This document shows, one piece after another, positions 15,981 through 25,137 of a stretch of 64,000 nucleotides of DNA. The position numbers and the translations under genes are program-made. The number at the start of each line of letters is the position of its first letter. The stretch's first letter is position 1. The stretch comes from Chitinophaga sancti (GTDB taxonomy: Bacteria; Bacteroidota; Bacteroidia; Chitinophagales; Chitinophagaceae), in NCBI RefSeq assembly GCF_034424315.1, contig NZ_CP139972.1, positions 5,828,001 to 5,892,000 of the forward strand, given 5' to 3'. Under the pieces are notes generated by a model. That model searched no databases. It saw nothing but the letters and a program-made list of their open reading frames with translations, and was not told where the DNA came from.

Positions 15981-17048
15981 ATGGAAAATATTTTACAGCA
16001 GCGGGTGATCAGTGGGGATACTATTTTTGGCAATGGCTTGCTGGAGAGCAGACCTTTCTACCTGTATTATTTCAATAGAATACCTAATATAAGTATGGTT
16101 TACGGCATTAACGGCGAGAAGTCTTTCGTCGGGTTTAAAAATGCCTTTAAGGACAAGATAGCTGAAGTATACAGAAGAGAAGAGATCGATAAGAAGGATA
16201 AAACCTACCAGCATGACATCTCTATCGTGGTCCTGAACAATGAATGTATGGTAGAATTTGGTGATGGATACTGCGAAATTCTCCATAATGGACAGTCCGA
16301 TGCCTTTGTCAAAGAAATTACTACCCTCGTAAGAAGATACCGTACCCGCGAAAAGAAGAAGAAATTTGAGCTGAACCTCATCACCGTGGAAAATGGTGCA
16401 TTGACACTGAAAGCCATGGAGTTCAAGCGGACCAAACTGGACCTGAACCTCTACTATGAGGATAATTTCCTCGCCATCGACCAGCTGATCTACAAACGTC
16501 TGAATACAGACGATGATAAGGGGATTGTGTTACTGCATGGTTTGCCCGGTACGGGTAAGACCACTTACCTGCGCTACCTGATCGGCAGACTGAAGAAGAG
16601 GGTTTTATTCCTTTCTCCGGCGGTGGCCCGCAATATCATGCAGCCTGAGTTTATCGATCTGCTGATTGACAACCCGAATACGATCCTGGTCATCGAAGAT
16701 GCGGAGAACATTATCATGGACAGGAAGACAACGGGCAACTCGTCTGTATCTAACCTGCTGAACCTCTCCGACGGATTGCTCGCAGATTGTTTGAATGTGC
16801 AGGTGATTTGTACCTTCAACAGTGATATTTCACAGATTGACAGTGCATTGATGCGAAAAGGCCGCCTGATTGCCAAGTATGAGTTCGGTAAGCTGTCTGT
16901 CGATAAGGCTCGTTTGTTGTCAGGTAACCAGGGTTTCCAGACGATGATCGATAAGCCGATGACGATAGCGGAGGTAATGAACCAGCACGAGCCGAGTTTT
17001 GAGAAAGAGGAGGCAACGATTGGTTTCAGGGCCGGATTTAAACGCTAA
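15981..17048 (+). CDS. AAA-family ATPase
   Basis: This is a 355-residue cytoplasmic protein. The N-terminal half (about 1-150) is not recognised. The C-terminal half is an AAA ATPase module with Walker A GLPGTGKTT near residues 187-195, Walker B ILVIEDAEN near 234-242, sensor-like TFNSDISQID and an arginine-containing segment ALMRKGRLIAKYEF. The final region resembles that of BCS1/ClpX-like classical AAA proteins, where a short helical lid follows. Substrate and partners are unknown. It is monocistronic, with a consensus -7 element 20 bases before the ATG and an intrinsic terminator after it. Confidence 0.82.
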   Translation: MENILQQRVISGDTIFGNGLLESRPFYLYYFNRIPNISMVYGINGEKSFVGFKNAFKDKIAEVYRREEIDKKDKTYQHDISIVVLNNECMVEFGDGYCEILHNGQSDAFVKEITTLVRRYRTREKKKKFELNLITVENGALTLKAMEFKRTKLDLNLYYEDNFLAIDQLIYKRLNTDDDKGIVLLHGLPGTGKTTYLRYLIGRLKKRVLFLSPAVARNIMQPEFIDLLIDNPNTILVIEDAENIIMDRKTTGNSSVSNLLNLSDGLLADCLNVQVICTFNSDISQIDSALMRKGRLIAKYEFGKLSVDKARLLSGNQGFQTMIDKPMTIAEVMNQHEPSFEKEEATIGFRAGFKR

Positions 17049-17055
17049 GTTTTTT

Positions 17056-17087
17056 AAACCCCTGCCTGTATGGTGGGGGTTTTTTGT
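17056..17087 (+). terminator. Intrinsic terminator after the AAA ATPase gene
   Basis: Stem AAACCCCTGCC (17056-17066) pairs with 17072-17082, with two G-T pairs, followed by TTTTTG. Confidence 0.75.
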
Positions 17088-17222
17088 TACCCAATTAGTC
17101 TATTAGTATTGTGGACTATTAAATAATTTTTTGTAATATTGCCTTGATCTCGCTCCATTGGCCACCAACAGTAGGGCTTTTACCCGTAATTCGAAATTAT
17201 TCTTGGCGTGCATTTAAATCAC

Positions 17223-18416
17223 ATGGCCTGGGCCGTTCCACTGTTCCTGGGGTTAATGGGCTTGGAGTATCTTGTTGCCCGTAAAACCGGGAAGAACTAT
17301 TTTGGTTTTGCCAGCTCCGTCAGCAACATCAATGTTGGTATCGCAGAGAGACTGCTGGATACCTTTACTGTAGGGATCTTCTACTTTGTGTATGAATTCC
17401 TGCATACCCATTTCGCAATTTTCGACATCAAACCGGGCTTCCTGCTTTGGGTTAGCCTGTTGTTACTTACAGATTTTATCTGGTACTGGTACCATCGGCT
17501 GGCGCATGAGGTGAATTTTCTCTGGGCGGCGCATGTGGTGCATCACCAGAGTGATGACTTCAATTACACCGTTTCGGCCAGGATTACTGTATTCCAGGCC
17601 TTTGCGCGGATGTGCTTCTGGTCTGTGCTGCCGGTGATTGGTTTTCCGCCTGTTATGATCATCAGTGTACAGCTGGTACATGGCATTTATCCGTTCTTTA
17701 TTCATACCCGGACGATTCCCAAGCTGGGATTTTTAGAATATATTTTTGTGACACCTTCACATCATCGTGTACACCATGCATCCAATGATCATTACCTGGA
17801 CAAGAATTATGGTGATGTGTTTATATTCTGGGATAAGCTGTTTGGAACGTTTGTCGTGGAGGGGGAAGAACCGGTGTATGGGCTGACTAAGCCCTTGGAT
17901 AGCAATAGTTTCCTGTGGCAGCACTTTCATTTTATACTGGAAATTGTCTATACGGTAAAGCAGACGAGCGGTTTCAGGGAGCGGCTGAGGGTGGTTTTTG
18001 GGCGGCCGGACAAGATAGACCCGGAGATGCGTGCCAGGCTGGAGAAAAGGTTTCTCAGCCCGGACAAGGCGGAACATTTTACCAGGAGGCTGCATGCTTA
18101 TGTTGTGTGGCAGGTGATTGGTTTACTGGTGGTGCTCTTTTCCTTTTTGCTGCTGGAGTACTATGTACCAGTTTTTGTGCAGGTGTGCATTACGCTGGTT
18201 ATTTTTCTTACCCTAATCAATACGGGGGCTATATTGGAGCAAAAGCGATGGGTTTTTTACCTGGAATATGTACGGTTACTAATAGGATTTGTAATTATCT
18301 GCTATTACTGGCCCTCTCCATCTTTGTACTTTTGTTTACTTGTTATACAGCTGCCATTCCTGTTATTACAGGGTAATATGAAGCGGGGTTATGAACGTTT
18401 GTTATATGGAGGTTGA
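17223..18416 (+). CDS. Sterol desaturase / fatty acid hydroxylase family membrane protein
   Basis: This is an integral membrane di-iron oxygenase of about 397 residues. The histidine boxes are present: HRLAHE, HVVHH and HHRVHH, in the order HX3-4H, HX2-3HH, HX2HH, with the expected WYWYHR context. Hydrophobic segments surround the boxes, and an additional C-terminal membrane block (VVWQVIGLLVVLFSF, FVQVCITLVIFLTL) follows about residues 300-390. Substrates of such bacterial proteins include sterols, hopanoids, fatty acids and alkylglycerols; none can be chosen here. A GTG at 17208 would add five residues (start uncertain). Upstream, TTG (17109) and TAATATTG (17134) form a weak promoter. Confidence 0.85.
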   Translation: MAWAVPLFLGLMGLEYLVARKTGKNYFGFASSVSNINVGIAERLLDTFTVGIFYFVYEFLHTHFAIFDIKPGFLLWVSLLLLTDFIWYWYHRLAHEVNFLWAAHVVHHQSDDFNYTVSARITVFQAFARMCFWSVLPVIGFPPVMIISVQLVHGIYPFFIHTRTIPKLGFLEYIFVTPSHHRVHHASNDHYLDKNYGDVFIFWDKLFGTFVVEGEEPVYGLTKPLDSNSFLWQHFHFILEIVYTVKQTSGFRERLRVVFGRPDKIDPEMRARLEKRFLSPDKAEHFTRRLHAYVVWQVIGLLVVLFSFLLLEYYVPVFVQVCITLVIFLTLINTGAILEQKRWVFYLEYVRLLIGFVIICYYWPSPSLYFCLLVIQLPFLLLQGNMKRGYERLLYGG

Positions 18417-18508
18417 CCATTCATCAGGGAACCTGGTATCACCTCTGATCAGTAAAACGGAGTTTATCTATTTAACTCATATATATAGTATGGCATTAAT
18501 TATGCGGG

Positions 18509-18552
18509 AAAAACTGGCGGCTTAACGTAACGTTTGCCACCAGTTTTTCGTT
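18509..18552 (+). terminator. Intrinsic terminator upstream of the exopolysaccharide locus
   Basis: Stem AAAAACTGGCGGC (18509-18521) pairs with 18536-18548 (one G-T pair) and continues into TTTTTCGTTTT. It separates the hydroxylase gene from the polysaccharide operon. Confidence 0.65.
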
Positions 18553-18586
18553 TTAAGCCGTGGGGTAAATGGTAAATTGGGCTCAG

Positions 18587-18618
18587 TTGCCGTTTATATG
18601 ATATTTTTATTAGATTTG
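18587..18618 (+). promoter_or_regulatory. Probable promoter of the exopolysaccharide operon
   Basis: TTG (18587-18589) lies 21 bases before TAGATTTG (18611-18618), an exact TAnnTTTG match. This leaves a 5' leader of about 80 bases before the first gene at 18705. Confidence 0.6.
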
Positions 18619-18704
18619 CAATGCAATTCCTTAAATAAAAGTAGTTGGAATACAATAAGTTAATCTGTTAATATAATCCTAAGAGGAAATTTATCCGGAA
18701 ATTC

Positions 18705-21224
18705 ATGTTCAAAAGAATATTTCTACTGCAACTGTTAATGCTGTTTATCGGTCTGGGGGTAAAGGCACAGGTTTCTACAAATAGCGTATCATCCAGTCAG
18801 TTGAGTCAGATAAAAGTGGATAATCTGAGCGATGATCAGATCAGGCAGATCGTAGCAGAAATGAAGAAGAATAATATTTCTTATGATCAGATAGGTACAT
18901 ATGCACAACAAAAGGGAATTGCTGATACTGAGGTAGAAAAGTTAAAGTCAAGAATAAAGCAGCTTAATCTGGATTCAGAATTATCATCCAAGAGCTCCAA
19001 ATCGTCGTCCGTTCTGGAAAATTCAAACAGCCGGCAATATGCAGATGACGATAATGAGAATGAGAATGATACCACCTACTATTGGCAGCAGAAGTATAAA
19101 AAAATCCTCGATAAGAAAGATCTTGAAAAAGAATTAAAGCGTAGAAAGATTTTTGGTTCAGAGTTATTTAGTAATAAGAATATCACGTTTGAACCAAATT
19201 TGCGGATGGCTACGCCTCCAACCTATAAACTGGGAGCAGATGATGAAGTAGTGGTTGATGTATTTGGTTATTCTGAAGTGCAGCATAAGCTGAAGGTTAG
19301 TCCTGACGGTTATATCCGTATCCCTTATCTTGGACCTGTGTATGTAAATGGTCTGACTATGGCCGAAGCAACGCAACGAATTACCAGGCAGCTTTCGACT
19401 ATCTATGGCGGCATTAAAACAGGGAACACTTCGGTACAGGTAACGCTGGGCAATATTCGTAGTATCAGGGTGCTGCTAATAGGTGAAGTTACTCAGCCTG
19501 GTACTTATACATTACCTTCTCTGGCAACGGTTGCGAATGCCCTCTATGTGTCTGGTGGCCCAAATGAGAATGGGTCTTTTCGTAATATAGCCGTAATTCG
19601 TAATGGAAGTATAATCAGTACTTTTGACCTCTATGACTTTCTTGTTCATGGTGATCTTTCCAATAATGTGGTATTACAGGATCAGGATATTGTGAAGGTC
19701 AATGCCTATAAGCTTAGAGTAGAGCTTACGGGGGAAGTAAAGCGTCCTGCTATATTTGAAGCCAGGGAAAATGAAACATTGCAAAATATCATTGATTTCG
19801 CAGGTGGATATACAGACAATGCTTTTCAGGGTATCATAAGGGATTACAGAATTACAGACAGGGCAAGGGAAATTGTAAACGTACCGGGTGATTCTATTGC
19901 TACTTTCCGTTTAAAAACAGGGGACAAGTTTTTTATAGACTCAGTAGTATCCCGCTTTAACAATAGGGTAACCATTGCTGGTGCAGTGTTCCATGCAGGT
20001 GATTTTGCGCTTGATCAGGGAATGACTGTAGCTGATTTGATCAGAAAAGCAGATGGTGTACAGGACGAAGCGATGATGACCCGTGGTGTGATCCGCCGCT
20101 TGCAGGATGACTATACCCCATCTGTGATAAGTTTCAATGTCCAGGATGTATTAGATGGAAAGGATGATGTACCGTTGAAACGTGAGGATAGTGTGATCAT
20201 CTTTTCTAAATTGAAGGTACGAGAAGGTTTCCTGGTAAAAATAGATGGTGAGGTCAATCAGCCCGGCTATTATGCTTATGGAGATAGTATGCACCTTGAA
20301 GATTTAGTACTTCTGGCAGGTGGACTGAAAGATGCTGCCAGTCTGAAACATGTTGAAATTTCCCGCCGTATTCGCACTGGGGGTGTTTATGATTCTACAG
20401 ATATACGGATGGCCATTACCCAGCAATTTGACATTAGCCAGGATCTTCGTAAAAATACTGGTGCGGCTATATTTGCACTTCAGCCATTTGATGAGGTGAT
20501 GATTCGAAGATCACCATCGTACACTGAGCAGGCCAATGTTATGCTCGATGGAGAGGTTGTTTATCCTGGTATCTATACTATCAATACAAAGAAAGAAAGA
20601 ATCTCTGACGTTATTCGCCGTGCTGGCGGGTTAAGACCAGAAGCATATCCTGAAGGTGCTTTTATGTTGAGAAGGACTTATACCAATTCGGCAGATAGTA
20701 CTTTACTATCCAACAAACTGGAAGTATTTTATAATAAATTGAAAGATAGTACGGATATCGAAAAATTACGTACTACGGTGGGTCGTAGGGAACAGCTTTT
20801 GGATTTACGGATGGCTAAAGTGTTAGAAAATCCGGGTTCGAAATTTGATATTTATCTGGAGGACGGGGACATTATTAAGGTGCCTAAAAAATTACAAACC
20901 GTTCAGTTGTATGGGGAGGTTTATTTTCCAAAGAAAGTAAGATTTGATAATAATAATTCTTTCAGAGATTATATACGTGGTGCTGGTGGATTTACCAGTT
21001 CTGCTCTGAAAAGAAGAAGCTACATTGTATATTCTAATGGTGAGGTAAAGAGCACCAGAAGAGTACTTTTCTTCAATAGCTATCCAATAGTAAAACCTGG
21101 TGCAGAGCTTTACGTTCCGGCTAAAGAAAAGAGAAATATTACCAGTGCGGCAGTAGTTGGTATTGCCAGTGCGCTTGCATCACTGGCATTAGTGATAGTG
21201 ACAGTTATCAATACTGCTAAATAG
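18705..21224 (+). CDS. Polysaccharide export outer-membrane protein with SLBB domains (Wza-like)
   Basis: This is an 839-residue envelope protein that should form the outer-membrane exit channel for the polymer. Residues 1-21 are a signal peptide (MFKRIFLLQLLMLFIGLGVKA, then Q). A Ser/Asn/Asp-rich linker with coiled-coil character follows (about 25-135). The Poly_export (Wza) domain starts near 169 (YKLGADDEVVVDVFGYSEV). Repeated SLBB domains then follow, recognisable by repeated '(V)-x-GEV-x-x-P-G-x-Y' motifs (GEVTQPGTYTL, GEVKRPAIFEA, GAVFHAGDFAL, GEVNQPGYYAY, GEVVYPGIYTI, GEVYFPKKVRF). A C-terminal hydrophobic segment (about 813-837) could be the outer-membrane helix. It is more than twice the length of E. 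coli Wza, as usual in Bacteroidota. Confidence 0.9.
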   Translation: MFKRIFLLQLLMLFIGLGVKAQVSTNSVSSSQLSQIKVDNLSDDQIRQIVAEMKKNNISYDQIGTYAQQKGIADTEVEKLKSRIKQLNLDSELSSKSSKSSSVLENSNSRQYADDDNENENDTTYYWQQKYKKILDKKDLEKELKRRKIFGSELFSNKNITFEPNLRMATPPTYKLGADDEVVVDVFGYSEVQHKLKVSPDGYIRIPYLGPVYVNGLTMAEATQRITRQLSTIYGGIKTGNTSVQVTLGNIRSIRVLLIGEVTQPGTYTLPSLATVANALYVSGGPNENGSFRNIAVIRNGSIISTFDLYDFLVHGDLSNNVVLQDQDIVKVNAYKLRVELTGEVKRPAIFEARENETLQNIIDFAGGYTDNAFQGIIRDYRITDRAREIVNVPGDSIATFRLKTGDKFFIDSVVSRFNNRVTIAGAVFHAGDFALDQGMTVADLIRKADGVQDEAMMTRGVIRRLQDDYTPSVISFNVQDVLDGKDDVPLKREDSVIIFSKLKVREGFLVKIDGEVNQPGYYAYGDSMHLEDLVLLAGGLKDAASLKHVEISRRIRTGGVYDSTDIRMAITQQFDISQDLRKNTGAAIFALQPFDEVMIRRSPSYTEQANVMLDGEVVYPGIYTINTKKERISDVIRRAGGLRPEAYPEGAFMLRRTYTNSADSTLLSNKLEVFYNKLKDSTDIEKLRTTVGRREQLLDLRMAKVLENPGSKFDIYLEDGDIIKVPKKLQTVQLYGEVYFPKKVRFDNNNSFRDYIRGAGGFTSSALKRRSYIVYSNGEVKSTRRVLFFNSYPIVKPGAELYVPAKEKRNITSAAVVGIASALASLALVIVTVINTAK

Positions 21225-21403
21225 GAATATTTAGCTTTCTCCGCTACTAGTTTCTTTCTTGCTTAAGATTTTATGCCTGAATTACATTTTTTGGCCAATT
21301 CCAGCCTGGAGGTTGAATCACAAAAATTTGGTTCCAGGCAGGTAATTTTAAAAATGTTCTTTCTATGGATCTTTTTTTTAAAAGTCCTATAATCTGCTAA
21401 CTG

Positions 21404-22354
21404 ATGTACCAAGTAAAATCTCCCATTTTGTTTTTGGCCTTTAACCGACTGGATACAACCATTCCTGTTTTTGAAAAAATCGCTTCTGTCCAGCCTCACA
21501 GGTTATATATTGCCTGCGATGGGGCAAGGGAGAAAAAAGGGGAAGCAGAAGCGGTGGAAAAAGTGAGGAATTGGTTATTGCATCGCATTGACTGGCCATG
21601 CGATGTCCAGACCTTATTCCGCGAAGAGAACCTTGGCTGCCGCAATGCTGTTAGCGGCGCAATCAACTGGTTTTTTGAGCATGAAGAAAGAGGTATTATT
21701 CTGGAGGATGATTGTCTGCCGGAAACCTCATTTTTCAAATTTTGTGATGAACTACTGGAAAAGTACGATACCACCCCTGATGTAATGAGCATAGGTGGAA
21801 CTAACTATCTGGATAATCACCCTGGTTATCCTGAGAGCTATCATTTCTCCAATTATTTTCATTGTTGGGGCTGGGCCACCTGGCGACGGGCATGGTCGAA
21901 ATATGATGTGACGCTTAGCAGATGGCCGGCATTTAAAAATAATCATGGTCTATCAGGGTTACCACATAGCAATTTTGTCTTTAATCGTTATTGGAAGAGG
22001 ACCCTTGATCTGGTGTATAACGGTCGCATCAATACATGGGATTATCAGATGGCTTTTACTGTCTGGGCAGAGGGAGGAGTGTGTATCGCTCCAGCTGTGA
22101 ATATGATACGGAATATAGGATTTAGCGAGTCCGCAACACATACAATAGATGAGGACCATAAGCATGCAAACCGGAAAAGTGCCGAAATTCCCTTCCCTTT
22201 ACAGCATCCAAACACTACCAAACCCAATGTAATATTGGATAAAAAGGAAAATACACTTTGCTTTGAAATGTCATTGGTTACTGAAATGAAGGAGTTATTG
22301 CGGCCTAGGCTATCCAAGGTAAAACGAAATGTAATGAATAGATTTGCGAAATGA
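21404..22354 (+). CDS. Glycosyltransferase, HlpA-like nucleotide-diphospho-sugar transferase
   Basis: This is a 316-residue GT-A-type transferase. It opens with PILFLAFNRLDTTIPVFEKI and RLYIACDGARE, then FREENLGCRNAVSGAINWFF and the acidic motif IILEDDCLP (about residues 97-105), which should bind the metal and nucleotide sugar. The HCWGWATWRRAW segment is typical of this group, which is often annotated after 'hemolytic protein HlpA'. The end of the gene overlaps the start of the next by 4 bases (ATGA). A minus-strand paralogue of the same family lies at 35343-36278 at the far end of the locus. Confidence 0.82.
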   Translation: MYQVKSPILFLAFNRLDTTIPVFEKIASVQPHRLYIACDGAREKKGEAEAVEKVRNWLLHRIDWPCDVQTLFREENLGCRNAVSGAINWFFEHEERGIILEDDCLPETSFFKFCDELLEKYDTTPDVMSIGGTNYLDNHPGYPESYHFSNYFHCWGWATWRRAWSKYDVTLSRWPAFKNNHGLSGLPHSNFVFNRYWKRTLDLVYNGRINTWDYQMAFTVWAEGGVCIAPAVNMIRNIGFSESATHTIDEDHKHANRKSAEIPFPLQHPNTTKPNVILDKKENTLCFEMSLVTEMKELLRPRLSKVKRNVMNRFAK

Positions 22355-23586
22355 AAATATTGCATATTTCCTTTTCAGACAACAGTGGAGGGGCTGCCAG
22401 AGCTGCTTTAAGGTTGTGCCTGGCTCAGCGGAAACAGCAAATTGATGCTTCGATGCTGGTAGTAAACAAGGTAACTGACTATCCATTTGTTTATAGTGTG
22501 AAAGAAAGCCTGGGAGGAATAAAGAAGATCCTGAAAGACTTTTGTGTACAAAAAATATTGAGAATGCAGGATTCGGACAATCCGATACTGCATTCTCTTA
22601 ACTTTTTTTCCGGGGCGGCGCTCGCACAGATCAACGCTATGGATGTGGATATTGTACATCTCCATTGGATTAATAACGAGATGTTAAGTATTCCACAGAT
22701 TGCCAACATCAATAAACCAATGGTTTGGACGCTGCATGATACCTGGGCTTTCTGTGGTACAGAACATTATCCTGCAGATTTGAATGATCAGCGATTTATA
22801 GAAGGATACACTCCGGCTAACAACCGGAACAGAAGACGTGACCTGGACCGATGGAACTGGGAACGGAAAGTTAAGTACTGGAATAAAACGCGATTCACTA
22901 TTGCTGCTCCCAGTGAATGGATGAAAGAATGTGTGCAAAAAAGTGTGTTGTTTAAAAATAATCCGGTACAGCACATATTTAACCCACTAAGTTTAGATGT
23001 ATTTAAACCTATACCCAGGCAAATAGCCCGTCAGATACTTAATCTTGATCCTGAAAAGAAATATATATTATTTGGTGCAGAGGGAGGAACCCGTCAACCC
23101 ATAAAAGGGTTCGATCTGCTCTCTGCGGTATTACCTGGCCTGGCAGATCAGCTGGATCCTGCGAAGCATAGGCTGCTTGTATTTGGCTCTTCCACGCCGG
23201 CGGTAACAATGGAATTAGGTTTTGAAACTGTATATGCAGGAAGGGTCAATGATGAGATTACAATGGCACTGATTTATTCTGCCGCCGATTGTATGGTAGT
23301 ACCTTCCCGACTGGACAATCTTCCGCAAACCGCTGTGGAAGCGGTAGCATGTGGTACTCCGGTAGTAGCATTCAATGTAGGGGGATTATCCGATATTATT
23401 GAACATAGGAAATATGGCTATCTTGCGGAGCCATATGATCTTAAAGACCTCGGAGAGGGGATCATGTGGGCGCTTTCGTACCCTGATAAGGCTTCACTTT
23501 CCACTCAAGCAAGAGCTGCCGCAGAAAGTCGTTTCTCAGAAGCGGTTTGTGTAGCCCGGTATGATGCGCTTTATAGGCAATTATAA
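22351..23586 (+). CDS. Glycosyltransferase, GT4 family
   Basis: This is a 411-residue GT-B transferase. The N-terminal domain has ISFSDNSGGAARAALRL (glycine-rich acceptor loop) and DIVHLHWIN. The C-terminal domain carries the GT4 EX7E-type donor-binding region, NLPQTAVEAVACGTPVVAFNVGG (about 330-352). Many WcaC-like exopolysaccharide transferases share the HLHWINNEMLSIPQI segment. The sugar transferred is not predictable. It is translationally coupled to the preceding gene by a 4-base overlap. Confidence 0.85.
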   Translation: MKILHISFSDNSGGAARAALRLCLAQRKQQIDASMLVVNKVTDYPFVYSVKESLGGIKKILKDFCVQKILRMQDSDNPILHSLNFFSGAALAQINAMDVDIVHLHWINNEMLSIPQIANINKPMVWTLHDTWAFCGTEHYPADLNDQRFIEGYTPANNRNRRRDLDRWNWERKVKYWNKTRFTIAAPSEWMKECVQKSVLFKNNPVQHIFNPLSLDVFKPIPRQIARQILNLDPEKKYILFGAEGGTRQPIKGFDLLSAVLPGLADQLDPAKHRLLVFGSSTPAVTMELGFETVYAGRVNDEITMALIYSAADCMVVPSRLDNLPQTAVEAVACGTPVVAFNVGGLSDIIEHRKYGYLAEPYDLKDLGEGIMWALSYPDKASLSTQARAAAESRFSEAVCVARYDALYRQL

Positions 23587-23603
23587 CTCTTATTACATTA
23601 AAG

Positions 23604-24974
23604 GTGAAGTATTTAACGTTGGTCAAATCCTTGTATAAGGAGAATGTATTACCCAGGATAAAAAACAATGTCTTTAAGAATATACTATGGCTATCTTTCG
23701 ACAAAATCTTTCGACTGGTATTAGGATTGGTAGCTGGTATCTGGATGGCAAGGTATCTTGGGCCTGACAGATGGGGGGAACTTAATTATATTCAGGCCTA
23801 TATTAGTATTTTATCCTCAATTTCCCTGCTCGGAATGGATGGATTTTTGGTAAAAGAGATCCTGGAGCAACCCAAAAAGAAGCGTTTTATACTAGGCAGT
23901 GCATTTTTTCTCAGAAGTTCAGCAGCAATATTGGGTAGTCTGATCACATATCTTGTGCTGCTCAGTCTCCATGTGAACAGCGAAGGGTTAAAACTTTACT
24001 TTTTCCTCCTCCCTATTGTATTACTCACCCCTTTTGATCTGATTGATATCGAATATCAATCACAACTCCGGTCTAAACTTACTGTATTATCAAAAAGTAT
24101 TGCCTTTGTGATGGGGGTTATTACCAAAATTGTACTCATCCTGATGAAGATGCCTTTGATATATTTTGCAGCGGCAGTTGGCAGCGAGGTGATATTGGCT
24201 TATTTTCTGTTAGTAATTCAATACCAGATTACCGGTAATAATATATTCAAATGGAGTGTGAACTGGATCCTTATTAAAAACCTGATTATACGAGCATGGC
24301 CTTTTACAATTTCGAGCCTCATGATTATTATGTATATGAGACTGGATCAGATTATGCTGGGAACTATGATCAATGAAAAAGAGGTGGGTCAGTTCAGCGC
24401 GGCCGTGAGGGTGACTGAATTATTCCTTTTTTTACCAATGGCAGTTGCCAGCAGTGCGCTTCCAGGATTATTAAAAACCAGGCAGGAGGAAGGTCGGGAG
24501 GCATATCTGGTTAAAATGCAGAACCTGTGTAACTATATGTTTTTGATATCATTATTGCTGGCATTGGGGGTAACAGTCTTTTCGCACCTGATTATTAAAA
24601 TTCTTTATGGTAACGCTTATACAGAATCTGCCGGTATTTTGATAATTCACGTTTGGTCGTTAGTGGGTACTTTTATGGGGGTATCTGGTTCGAACTTCCT
24701 TGTTGTGGAGGGATTGCAAAAATATAGTTTGTACAGAACTATTATCGGACTGATTGTAAACGTGTCTTTAAACATCGTACTGATTCCTGTCATAGGTGGT
24801 TATGGTGCGGCGCTGGCAACCATGGTCTCACAAATTGTGGTAGCTTATTTGGCTCCCTTTTTCTTTAAGCCTACCAGGGAATTATCGACGATCACTATCC
24901 GTTCTTTTTTATATCCGGTTACAATGCTTATGAAACTGAAAGAATTTCAGAAGCATAATAAAACAGCAAAATGA
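23604..24974 (+). CDS. Flippase of the polysaccharide biosynthesis (Wzx/MATE-like) family
   Basis: This 456-residue inner-membrane protein has about twelve hydrophobic helices and is expected to flip lipid-linked repeat units to the periplasm. The N-terminal NILWLSFDKIFRLVLGLVAGIWMARYLGPDRWGELNY segment contains the conserved 'R-x-LGP-x-x-x-G' motif of Wzx proteins. The translation start is a GTG at 23604, 17 bases after the preceding stop; no nearer ATG in frame keeps the first amphipathic helix. A 163-base gap with a TAGATTTG element follows. Confidence 0.87.
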   Translation: MKYLTLVKSLYKENVLPRIKNNVFKNILWLSFDKIFRLVLGLVAGIWMARYLGPDRWGELNYIQAYISILSSISLLGMDGFLVKEILEQPKKKRFILGSAFFLRSSAAILGSLITYLVLLSLHVNSEGLKLYFFLLPIVLLTPFDLIDIEYQSQLRSKLTVLSKSIAFVMGVITKIVLILMKMPLIYFAAAVGSEVILAYFLLVIQYQITGNNIFKWSVNWILIKNLIIRAWPFTISSLMIIMYMRLDQIMLGTMINEKEVGQFSAAVRVTELFLFLPMAVASSALPGLLKTRQEEGREAYLVKMQNLCNYMFLISLLLALGVTVFSHLIIKILYGNAYTESAGILIIHVWSLVGTFMGVSGSNFLVVEGLQKYSLYRTIIGLIVNVSLNIVLIPVIGGYGAALATMVSQIVVAYLAPFFFKPTRELSTITIRSFLYPVTMLMKLKEFQKHNKTAK

Positions 24975-25033
24975 GAGAAAATTGGATTACCAGGCTGGCT
25001 TCCATAAACATAATAACTATATGCTATTTTTTA

Positions 25034-25041
25034 TAGATTTG
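25034..25041 (+). promoter_or_regulatory. -7 element (TAGATTTG) inside the exopolysaccharide locus
   Basis: An exact TAnnTTTG match lies 97 bases before the chain-length gene, in the largest gap between plus-strand genes of the locus (24975-25137). No good -33 TTG is present at the expected distance, so a secondary promoter is only possible. Confidence 0.3.
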
Positions 25042-25137
25042 CATCGATCTTATACATCCTACCAGGCTCATATGTAAAATCCTGAATTTGTAACCTATCT
25101 GGCAGGTTATCGTTAAAGAGTTGAAGAAAATAATGCT